DNA from: Catellatospora citrea
GTDB lineage: Bacteria > Actinomycetota > Actinomycetes > Mycobacteriales > Micromonosporaceae
NCBI RefSeq assembly: GCF_003610235.1
Contig: NZ_RAPR01000001.1
Location: forward strand, 5,642,001 to 5,706,000
Reading direction: 5' to 3'
DNA length: 64,000 bases
Shown here: one piece after another, positions 8,251 through 15,192 of the stretch
Position numbering within the stretch: position 1 is the stretch's first letter
How the letters are laid out: each line of letters starts with the position of its first letter
Notes under the pieces: model-generated
Told to the model about the DNA's origin: nothing
The model's database searches: none
The model's input: the letters and a program-made list of their open reading frames with translations, nothing else
Made by a program: the position numbers and the translations under genes

Positions 8251-8933
8251 ACCTGCAGGAGATGCTGAAGACGGCCGTGGCCGACCCGCCGCCGCCGGAC
8301 ATCGACCTCGACGACTTGACCCGGCGGGTACGCCGCAGGCAGGTGTCGACGCGCTGGGCCGTGGGCGTCGGCGGTCTCGGTCTCGCGGTGACCGTCGCGG
8401 TCGCCGCCGTCGGCCTGACCCCGCTGGACGACGGCGTGCGGCACCGGCCGGAGGCCGGCGCGTCGCAGCTCGTGCCCCGACCGCCGGCGTCGGCCGATCC
8501 GCGGCAGGAGCTGCTGGCCGCGCGCCTCACCGCGCAACTGCGGGGGCTCGGTCCGGAGTACGGCGTCCCCGCGGGCACGGCGTTCACCGTCGAGCGGGGC
8601 GAGTGGGGCGCCGCGACGGACGGCTACTGGTACGCGGCCCGGTGGATCTCGGACGGTGTCCAGCTGGCGATCATCGTGCGGCGGGCGCTCATCCCGCTGG
8701 AGGACGGGTGTGCCAAGAACGGCCCGGACATGTCCTGCGAGCGCACCGAAGGCACCGACGGCTCGGTCAACTACGTCCTCACGGAGGACGCCGGTGGGAA
8801 GCCGACCCGCCAGGCGGAGCACTACCGGCCCGACGACACCGCGGTGATGGTCACCGCCACCGGCGGAACGGCTTTCACCACGCCACAACTGCTGACCGTG
8901 GCCCAGCTACCCGGGTGGTCCCTGGCCGGCTGA
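8247..8933 (+). CDS. Membrane-anchored partner of the sigma factor (anti-sigma-like)
   Basis: A 228-residue protein with a short cytoplasmic N-terminus (MNLQEMLKTAVADPPPPDIDLDDL), a basic stretch RRVRRRQ, one transmembrane helix at about residues 37-57, and an extracytoplasmic domain with a Cys pair (EDGCAKNGPDMSC). Coupling to the sigma gene and the topology suggest an anti-sigma or sensor role, but it lacks a zinc-binding HxxxCxxC motif. The function is therefore inferred from position only. Confidence 0.65.
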   Translation: MNLQEMLKTAVADPPPPDIDLDDLTRRVRRRQVSTRWAVGVGGLGLAVTVAVAAVGLTPLDDGVRHRPEAGASQLVPRPPASADPRQELLAARLTAQLRGLGPEYGVPAGTAFTVERGEWGAATDGYWYAARWISDGVQLAIIVRRALIPLEDGCAKNGPDMSCERTEGTDGSVNYVLTEDAGGKPTRQAEHYRPDDTAVMVTATGGTAFTTPQLLTVAQLPGWSLAG

Positions 8934-8983
8934 CCGCCCGCGCCGGGCCGTGCCACGCGTTCATGATCGACGGAGCGATGGGG

Positions 8984-9556
8984 TCAGCAGGGGGTCCGGT
9001 CGGTGGTGCGGGTGACGCGGAGCGTGGCGATGGGCGGCAGGGGCGGGTTGTCGACGGCGTACGCGGTGCCGTCGTGTTTGCTGAACTCGACCACTGCCTG
9101 CACCGACATCGGCACCAGGACCAGGTCGAAATCCTTGCCCGCGTCGCCGGGTGCGCCGATCATCACCTTGTCGACCCGCCACGAGTCCCCCTCGAACGTC
9201 AGGATCTTCTCCCAGAAGTACTTCGTGTCGTCCGCGTGCTTGATGAACAGCCCGACCTCCCGGCCCGCCGGTTTGGTGCCGCGCCCGGCGATGTCCGCGC
9301 ACTGCGGCGCTGAAGTGGGGCTGGTCAACGTGAAGGCGACCGGGGACGGCGACGGGGATGCGGAGGGCGCGGCGGTCGAGGGCGCGGAAGCGACGGAAGT
9401 CGGTTTCGGATCGGGCCGCAGCCGCTCCGCCAGTGGGGGGCCCACGGCGGCGATGACGGCGGCGATGATGCCGCCGACGACGGTCCACTTGACCGCTGGC
9501 GGGACTCGGCCGGCTCGGGTGTCCTCCGGGGCGGCGGTGTTCTCCGGTTCAGGCAT
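8984..9556 (-). CDS. Single-pass membrane protein, unknown function
   Basis: A 190-residue protein beginning MPEPENTAAPED, with one membrane helix (VKWTVVGGIIAAVIAAVGPPL), a low-complexity Ser/Pro/Ala linker, and an extracytoplasmic domain of about 120 residues with a single Cys near DIAGRG and a C-terminal Cys. Another Met 12 codons upstream (9592) is equally possible, because neither start has a good ribosome site. No family was recognised. The design resembles other orphan actinobacterial surface-sensing proteins. Confidence 0.6.
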   Translation of the reverse strand: MPEPENTAAPEDTRAGRVPPAVKWTVVGGIIAAVIAAVGPPLAERLRPDPKPTSVASAPSTAAPSASPSPSPVAFTLTSPTSAPQCADIAGRGTKPAGREVGLFIKHADDTKYFWEKILTFEGDSWRVDKVMIGAPGDAGKDFDLVLVPMSVQAVVEFSKHDGTAYAVDNPPLPPIATLRVTRTTDRTPC

Positions 9557-9614
9557 CCTTTGTGGATACCGCACGCGGGCGAGGTGTGCCATCGCCCGCG
9601 CGCGGTATTTCGCG

Positions 9615-10241
9615 TCAGCGCAACGTCGTGGTGGCCAGGACGGTTGGCGAACCGCCGTCCCACGTGCCGGTGAGCACGAGCCCGCTGCCGTCGGCGGCAC
9701 CGAGCACGCGGTGCACGGTCAGTTCGACGGTGCCGGTGACGATGCGGGTGGGGTCGCCGTCGGTGGTCTGCTGGATCGGGCCGACGACAGGAACGGCGGT
9801 GCCCGGGGTGCCGCTGCCGCGCAGGGACATGGCCGGGGCGCGCTTCTCCTGACCGCCGTCGGTGTCCACGAACTCCTCGGCCTCGCCGCCGCCGGTGAGG
9901 ATCGCGGTGGCCAGGGCCTGGAGGTACACCGGGTCGCCGGTGGCGTCGTACACCCAGCGCTTGCCGAGCACGGAGTGCTCGGTCGTGCCGACGAGCCACG
10001 GCTCGCCACCGGCCAGCGGCGCGCCCCGGTAGGTGAGCGGGACGTGCAGCACGGGGCCGTCGCCGGACTGGACCAGGATCGTCTCGACGCCGACCTCGCC
10101 GTCGGGGTCGTCGAAGCGGCAGGCGGCCACCCGCCGCACCCCGGGCTCCGCCGGTCCCTGGTACCAGGAACGGGTGGGCAGCCACGAGTCGATCAGTTCG
10201 AGCTTGGTCGGCTGGATTTCCGCGCGGTACAGAAGTGCCAT
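9615..10241 (-). CDS. Maltokinase N-terminal cap-like protein
   Basis: A 208-residue protein whose start, MALLYRAEIQPTKLELIDSW, and repeated beta-hairpins (CRFDDPDGEVG, LTYRGAPL, WVYDATGDPVYL) match the N-terminal cap domain of actinobacterial maltokinases. There is no kinase catalytic domain, so this is an orphan cap domain and not a maltokinase. A Met three codons upstream (10250) is an alternative start. The role is unknown; such proteins are common in actinomycetes. Confidence 0.75.
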   Translation of the reverse strand: MALLYRAEIQPTKLELIDSWLPTRSWYQGPAEPGVRRVAACRFDDPDGEVGVETILVQSGDGPVLHVPLTYRGAPLAGGEPWLVGTTEHSVLGKRWVYDATGDPVYLQALATAILTGGGEAEEFVDTDGGQEKRAPAMSLRGSGTPGTAVPVVGPIQQTTDGDPTRIVTGTVELTVHRVLGAADGSGLVLTGTWDGGSPTVLATTTLR

Positions 10242-10375
10242 GTGCCGCATCGTAGACGCCGGTCGGGACACCCCAGCGGGGCCGCGTCGGTGCGGTAGCA
10301 CGCGTCACCGGCGAAACGCGGCGAGGATCGGCAAAGCAAGCGCCGGGCGTACGCGCGGAGCGTAGTTTCGGACGG

Positions 10376-12112
10376 GTGGCCACCTTGCTGGCGGTGAGCG
10401 TGGGCCTGCCCAAGGACGTCGACTGGCGCGGGCGGACCGTGTACACCGGGGTGTGGAAGCAGCCGGTGGACGGCGCGGTGATGCTGCGCCGGCTCAATCT
10501 CGACGGCGACGGCCAGGGCGACCTGGGCGGGCACGGCGGTGAGCAGCGCGCGGTGCTGGTGTACCAGCAGGACTCCTACCGTTACTGGAAGGAGGTGCTG
10601 GGCCGCGACGACCTGGTGCCCGGCCAGTTCGGCGAGAACTTCACCGTCGACGGGCTGCCTGACGACGAGGTGTGCGTCGGGGACCGCTACCGCGTCGGCG
10701 AGGCCGTGGTCGAGGTGACGCAGCCGCGGGTGACCTGCTACCGCGTCGGGCTGCGGATGAACGAGCCGCGCATGGCGGCGCTGATGGTCGCCCACCACCG
10801 GCCCGGCTTCTACCTGCGGGTGCTGACCGAGGGCCTGGTGCGGGCCGGGGACGAGATCGTGAAGCTGTCCACCGGACCCGAGGCGATGACCGTCGCCCAA
10901 CTCGACGCCCTGCTGTATCTGCCGGGCCACTCCCGTGACGACGCCGCGCGGGCGCTGCGGATACCGGCGCTCAGTCCGGGGTGGCAGGCCTCGATGCAGG
11001 GGCTGCTGGACCAGGCCGACGGGCAGGAGGGCAATGCGGGCCTGGAGACGGCCGCGGCTCCGCCCGCGTGGGCCGGGTTCCGCCCGCTGACCGTCACCGC
11101 GCTCGACGAGGAGACCCGCGACGTCTTCTCGCTGCACCTGGCCGCCGCCGACGGGACCCCGCTGCCCTCGGCGCTGCCCGGCCAGTTCCTGACGCTGCGG
11201 CTGCCCGGCGAGGCCGGGCCGCTCATCCGCAGCTATTCGCTGTCGGGCACGCCCGGGGATGCGGTGTACCGGATCAGCGTGAAGCAGGAGCCGCACGGCG
11301 CGGCCGGGACGTATCTGCGCGCCAATGCCCGGCCCGGTCTGACCGTGGAGGCGGCCGCGCCGCGGGGCTCGTTCACCCTGGATTCCGGCGAGCAGCCCGT
11401 GCTGCTGCTGTCGGCGGGGATCGGGGCGACGCCGGTGATGGCCATGCTGCACGCCCTCGCCGCGACGCAGCCGGACCGGCCGGTGTGGTGGGTGCACGGC
11501 GCGCGGGACGGAGCCGAGCACGCCTTCGCGGCGGAGAGCCGCGAGCTGCTGGGACGGCTGCCGCACGCGCACACGCACATCTGCTACAGCCGGCCCGGCC
11601 CCGAGGACCGCGACTACACCACCGCCGGACGGATCACTCCGGAGGTGCTGCGCGGGCTGAACCTGCCCCCGGACACGGCCGCCTACCTGTGCGGCCCGAC
11701 GGAGTTCATGGGAGAGATCACCACCGCTCTCGGCGAGCTGGGACTGGGTCCCGGGCAGGTGCACAGCGAGCTGTTCGGCGCGCAGGGCGGCCTGACCCCC
11801 GGCATCGCCGCCGCGCCCGCCCCGCCGCCGCACCCGCCTGACGGGCCGCCCGGACCGGGTCCGGCGGTGTCGTTCGTCCGCAGCGGGCTGACCGTGCCGT
11901 GGAGCCCGTCCTACGCCAGCCTGCTGGAGTTCGCCGAGGCGTGCGACGTGCCGGTGCGCTGGTCCTGCCGGACCGGGGTGTGCCACACGTGCGTGAGCGG
12001 CCTGCTGTCCGGGCAGGTGGCGTACTCGCCCGAGCCCGTCGAGGAGCCCGGCGACGGCAACCTGCTCATCTGCTGCTCCGAACCCACCTCCGCACTGGCC
12101 CTCGACCTGTGA
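10376..12112 (+). CDS. MOSC-ferredoxin reductase-2Fe2S ferredoxin fusion protein
   Basis: A 578-residue flavoprotein with a GTG start and three modules. Residues 1-215 are a YiiM-type MOSC domain with the conserved Cys in QPRVTCYRVG (C121). Residues about 240-480 are a flavodoxin-reductase-like FAD/NAD unit with RSYSLSG, SAGIGATP and LCGP. The C-terminus is a plant-type 2Fe-2S domain with C531-x4-C536-x2-C539 and a fourth Cys at 566/567. MOSC proteins bind molybdenum cofactor and reduce N-hydroxylated compounds, so this protein could carry electrons from NAD(P)H to a molybdenum centre in one chain. A Pro-rich linker precedes the ferredoxin part. Confidence 0.9.
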   Translation: MATLLAVSVGLPKDVDWRGRTVYTGVWKQPVDGAVMLRRLNLDGDGQGDLGGHGGEQRAVLVYQQDSYRYWKEVLGRDDLVPGQFGENFTVDGLPDDEVCVGDRYRVGEAVVEVTQPRVTCYRVGLRMNEPRMAALMVAHHRPGFYLRVLTEGLVRAGDEIVKLSTGPEAMTVAQLDALLYLPGHSRDDAARALRIPALSPGWQASMQGLLDQADGQEGNAGLETAAAPPAWAGFRPLTVTALDEETRDVFSLHLAAADGTPLPSALPGQFLTLRLPGEAGPLIRSYSLSGTPGDAVYRISVKQEPHGAAGTYLRANARPGLTVEAAAPRGSFTLDSGEQPVLLLSAGIGATPVMAMLHALAATQPDRPVWWVHGARDGAEHAFAAESRELLGRLPHAHTHICYSRPGPEDRDYTTAGRITPEVLRGLNLPPDTAAYLCGPTEFMGEITTALGELGLGPGQVHSELFGAQGGLTPGIAAAPAPPPHPPDGPPGPGPAVSFVRSGLTVPWSPSYASLLEFAEACDVPVRWSCRTGVCHTCVSGLLSGQVAYSPEPVEEPGDGNLLICCSEPTSALALDL

Positions 12113-12135
12113 CGAATCGCCGGTCGCGCGCCGAA

Positions 12136-12196
12136 GATCGGCGTCTGGTGTCAGAAGCTGCGGTGGGCGCGCAGATCATGGCACGAAACAGCGATC
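12136..12196. repeat. Dispersed palindrome, family gatcgctgtct (copy 1)
   Basis: The left arm gatcggcgtctggtgtca and the right arm tggcacgaaacagcgatc are reverse complements with four mismatches. The same arm sequence recurs at 20744-20804 and 30625-30685, each time in gene-free DNA next to a 3' or 5' end. Here it lies between converging genes and could help transcription stop. Confidence 0.6.
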
Positions 12197-12243
12197 TCGC
12201 CCCGGACCGCGATCTCGCCCCGGACCGCGATCTCGCCCCGGGA
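12193..12243. repeat. 18-bp tandem repeat, 2.8 copies
   Basis: The unit gatctcgccccggaccgc occurs at 12193-12210 and 12211-12228, with a partial third copy at 12229-12243. It begins inside the right arm of the palindrome at 12136-12196, as if the palindrome end had been amplified. It lies between the ferredoxin-fusion gene and the converging glycosylase gene and codes for nothing recognisable. Confidence 0.85.
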
Positions 12244-12262
12244 CGGCGATACGTCCACCGAC

Positions 12263-13162
12263 TCAGAACGTCTTGAAGCTGCGGATCGGCATGCGGGGGC
12301 CGTACTTCGGCGCGCCGATGCCGGAGACCTCGATGAGGTGGCAGACCCGGCCGCGCTGCCCGGCGAACGGGGCGAGCAGCTCCAGCATCCGGGCGTCGGT
12401 GCCGCGGGGCTCCCCGGCCAGCGCGTAGCAGACGAAGTTCGGCAGGTGGAAGTCGCCGACGCTGACCGCGTCGGGGTCGCCGAACACCACCGCGGCCGTC
12501 TCGGCAGCGGTCCACGGGCCGATGCCGCGGATGGTGAGCAGGTGCGCGGTCAGGGCCGCGCTGTCGGGGCGGCGTTCCAGCCGTCCGGCCTGGGCGGCGA
12601 CCCGGCGCAGCGTGTCGGCCCGGCGCTGCTCCAGCCCCAGCGGGTGGAACTCGTAGTACGGGGTGCCGGCGATGGTGTCCGGCTCCGGGGGCAGCCAGAG
12701 GTTGTCGACCGGGCCGGGGGCCTTCGCGCTGAACCTGCGGACGATGGCCGCGTACGCGCGGTAGGCCTCGGTGCCGGTGACCTTCTGCTCGCACACCGCC
12801 CGCAGCAGCCGGGGCCAGGCCAGCCGGGTCGCGGGCAGGCGCAGCCCGGCGAACTCGCGGGCCAGCCGGGCGACCAGCGGGTGCGCCTTGGCCAGGTCGG
12901 CGAACCCGGTGACGTCGTCGCGCAGCCCGGCGATGGCGTCGGCCCGCTCGGCCAGCCAGCCCGCGCCCGCGCCGTACGCCTCGATGTGCAGGAACCGCCC
13001 CGCGGCGCGCAGGGCCAGACTGCCCGGACCCTCGGGTGTCCGGGCAGCCAGCCAGTAGACGCCGTCGACCCAGCGTGCGCAGGGGTCGTGGCGGCCGAGG
13101 CTGAGCTGCGCGAGCGTGCCGGCGATGTCGTATCGCTCAGGCAGCTCGTGTCGCTCGGTCAC
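12263..13162 (-). CDS. AlkA-like DNA-3-methyladenine glycosylase (HhH-GPD)
   Basis: A 299-residue base-excision-repair glycosylase. The helix-hairpin-helix is LLTIRGIGPWTAAE, followed by the GPD loop with the catalytic Asp in DAVSVGDFHLPN. The region around LRAVCEQKVTG is the conserved start of the HhH-GPD domain. The N-terminal 100 residues form an AlkA-like beta domain. It removes alkylated bases and lies near other repair genes, but it is not co-transcribed with the herA-nurA operon because an LPMO gene separates them. Confidence 0.9.
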   Translation of the reverse strand: MTERHELPERYDIAGTLAQLSLGRHDPCARWVDGVYWLAARTPEGPGSLALRAAGRFLHIEAYGAGAGWLAERADAIAGLRDDVTGFADLAKAHPLVARLAREFAGLRLPATRLAWPRLLRAVCEQKVTGTEAYRAYAAIVRRFSAKAPGPVDNLWLPPEPDTIAGTPYYEFHPLGLEQRRADTLRRVAAQAGRLERRPDSAALTAHLLTIRGIGPWTAAETAAVVFGDPDAVSVGDFHLPNFVCYALAGEPRGTDARMLELLAPFAGQRGRVCHLIEVSGIGAPKYGPRMPIRSFKTF

Positions 13163-13181
13163 GGCATCGAATCTGCCACGC

Positions 13182-14111
13182 TCAGACGGCCAGCCACAGC
13201 GCGGGGGTGGTGGCGGGCTCCCAGCCGGACAGCGAGGTGTGCGCCTGCCGGCAGGAGTAGACGACGCCCTGGTAGGTCACCCGGGCTCCGGTGGCGTAGC
13301 TGACGTTGGGCGCCCACGCCGGGTACGAGCCGGTCGGGCTGGCCGACGGGCTGCTGCTCGGCGGGGCCGACGGGGACGCGCTGGGCGACCTGGTCGGTGA
13401 CGGCGACGTGCTGGGTGACGCACTCGGCGACGGCGGGGCGCTCGGCGACACCGACGGCGACGGGACGGTGCCGCCGATGACCACGTCGGCGCACGAGTAG
13501 AACGCCTCAGGGCTGTCCGAGCGCTGCCAGATCATGTAGATCAGGTGGCGTCCGGGGTGCCCGGACGGGATGGTCCCGGCCAGGTTGTAGTAGCCGTCGG
13601 TGACCGCCGGGTTGGTGACGGTCAGGAACGGGCTGGCCTCCAGGTCGCCCCAGCGCAGCGGGGTGGCCGGGTTGTAGCCGGGCCGGGTGATGTAGAGCTG
13701 CCAGCTGCCCAGGTGCGGGGCGGTGGCGCGGATCCGGAAGGTGTACGCCCCGGACGCGGGCAGCGTGGTGGTCGGCCAGTCGCTGCGACCGAGGTCGAGC
13801 CCGGCGTACTTGGTGCGGTTGGCGCTGCACAGCTTGCCGTCGGGGATGATGCTGCGGTGCTGTCCGGCGGCGTTGGCGATGTTGACCTCGTTCCAGTCGT
13901 AGAGCGGCTGGGTGCCGCCGAGCGCGACGACGGCCTTGCAGGCGTTCGTGTCGGGCGACTCGGGGCCTTCGAGGTAACAGGTGTAGACGCGGCTGGCGGG
14001 GTTGGTCATGGTGCCGTGGCTCGACGCGGGCCCGGTCAGGGCGATCACGGCGAGGGTCGGGACGAGGGCCAGCAGGGTCGTGGCGAGGGCAGCGCGGGAT
14101 GCGGCGCGCAT
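13182..14111 (-). CDS. AA10 lytic polysaccharide monooxygenase with CBM5/12 chitin-binding module
   Basis: A 309-residue secreted copper enzyme. The ATG at 14111 is preferred over an in-frame GTG three codons upstream because GAGAGG lies at the right distance. The signal peptide ends at PASS, leaving His32 as the first mature residue of the histidine brace (HGTMTNPASR); the second brace His is in APHLGSW. The AA10 domain is followed by a roughly 50-residue Ser/Pro repeat linker and a CBM5/12 module (YPAWAPNVSYATGARV through ALW). It cleaves crystalline chitin or cellulose oxidatively. A near-palindrome lies just upstream at 14131-14150. Confidence 0.93.
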   Translation of the reverse strand: MRAASRAALATTLLALVPTLAVIALTGPASSHGTMTNPASRVYTCYLEGPESPDTNACKAVVALGGTQPLYDWNEVNIANAAGQHRSIIPDGKLCSANRTKYAGLDLGRSDWPTTTLPASGAYTFRIRATAPHLGSWQLYITRPGYNPATPLRWGDLEASPFLTVTNPAVTDGYYNLAGTIPSGHPGRHLIYMIWQRSDSPEAFYSCADVVIGGTVPSPSVSPSAPPSPSASPSTSPSPTRSPSASPSAPPSSSPSASPTGSYPAWAPNVSYATGARVTYQGVVYSCRQAHTSLSGWEPATTPALWLAV

Positions 14112-14130
14112 GCGTTCCACCTCTCTGTGG

Positions 14131-14150
14131 AAGTTCCAATAAGGAAACTT
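14131..14150. promoter_or_regulatory. Possible operator upstream of the LPMO gene
   Basis: aagttccaataaggaaactt is an imperfect palindrome (AAGTT-CC / GG-AAACTT with a one-base bulge) located 20-39 bases upstream of the LPMO start. It is AT-rich against its surroundings. It is not the DasR-type site of Streptomyces chitin genes, so no regulator can be named. Confidence 0.35.
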
Positions 14151-14209
14151 AACTAAGAGATGAATTTACGCCTCACGTCCATACTGATCAATGGGCTGCG
14201 CCCAGACTG

Positions 14210-15169
14210 TTACCCGGCGGCGCCGGTGCCGCGCTGCGCGGCCAGGGCCAGGGAGCGGTGCAGGAGCTTTCCGTCGCCGAGCAGGTGGCGGAGCTTCTTC
14301 TCCAGGCCGGCGATGGGCACCAGGTTCTGCGGGGCGCGGGGGTCCTTGTAGGGCAGCGACGCGAAGCGGGGGATCGTCGCCGTGGACAGCTCGGCCAGCG
14401 CGACGGCCTGGTGCTCGGGCACCTCGGCCGAGCACTCCACCCGCACGATGCCCGCCCACGGCGAGCTGCCGCCGTGCGGCAGGCGCAGATACCAGGTGAG
14501 CCGCTCGTACACGCCGGCGATCCGGAAGACCGGGGTGCGCTGCGCGGGCCGGAGCGCGGCGACGACGCTGATCAGGCGGTCGGGCAGGTACTGCTTCTGC
14601 TGGGTCTTGATGTAGCCCAGGGTGCGCGGCAGCGCGTCGCGGCTGCGCAGCGGCCCGTCCACGATCAGCAGATCGCCGTCCTCGCGCAGCTGCCGGGACA
14701 CCTCGATCTCCAGCTCGGTCAGCGCCCGCTGCACGCCGTTGGACAGGTCGCCCTCGTCCGCGCCGACGATGGTCTCCGCGCGGTAGCGGGCAGCCTGCCC
14801 GGCGTCCACGTCGGACGGGCGTTCGGCGGCGGTGAACAGGGTGCGCTCGACCTTCACCCCGGTGACGCTGGCCCCGGACGAGCGCTCGCAGCGCACCACC
14901 CCGGCCGCGTACGAGCAGGCCAGGCCGGGGCGGGTCACCCCGTCGTGGTCCTCGATCCACAGGCGGGCGTCGGTGCGGCGTACGCCGTCGACGAGCAGCA
15001 CCACGTCGGGTGCGCGTACGCCCGGCGGGGTGTCCAGGGGTTGCCAGGCCGCCGCCGGCAGCTCGATCTCGGCGTCGAGCTTGGCGCTGCTGGCCTCGGC
15101 GGGCCCCCGGTCCGCGCCGTCGAGACTGGCGCCGAAGCCGGGATCCCAGGCGTCCACATGGAACTTCAT
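14210..15169 (-). CDS. nurA: NurA-like 5'-3' nuclease (last gene of the herA-sbcD-sbcC-nurA operon)
   Basis: A 319-residue protein with the NurA fold markers: VLLVDGVRR (Asp61, equivalent of the first metal ligand in VDGS), an acidic LTELEIEV helix, LLIVDGPL (Asp near 171) with GYIKTQQKQY after it, and a late YLRLP...VRVECSAE strand pair. NurA works with the HerA ATPase to resect DNA ends. Here it starts 23 bases after the sbcC stop, and herA begins the same operon, which strongly supports the assignment although overall similarity to archaeal NurA is likely low. Confidence 0.8.
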   Translation of the reverse strand: MKFHVDAWDPGFGASLDGADRGPAEASSAKLDAEIELPAAAWQPLDTPPGVRAPDVVLLVDGVRRTDARLWIEDHDGVTRPGLACSYAAGVVRCERSSGASVTGVKVERTLFTAAERPSDVDAGQAARYRAETIVGADEGDLSNGVQRALTELEIEVSRQLREDGDLLIVDGPLRSRDALPRTLGYIKTQQKQYLPDRLISVVAALRPAQRTPVFRIAGVYERLTWYLRLPHGGSSPWAGIVRVECSAEVPEHQAVALAELSTATIPRFASLPYKDPRAPQNLVPIAGLEKKLRHLLGDGKLLHRSLALAAQRGTGAAG

Positions 15170-15192
15170 GAGATCTGTCTACCAGCTCTCGT

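Noticed and set aside
12193..12243. Short tandem repeat as a CRISPR remnant
   Set aside because: Units are contiguous without spacers and there are no cas genes in the window.
13320..13470. Repeated gacgggctg/cggcgac pattern as a microsatellite locus
   Set aside because: It is the Ser/Pro-rich linker of the LPMO, a usual feature between catalytic and binding modules.
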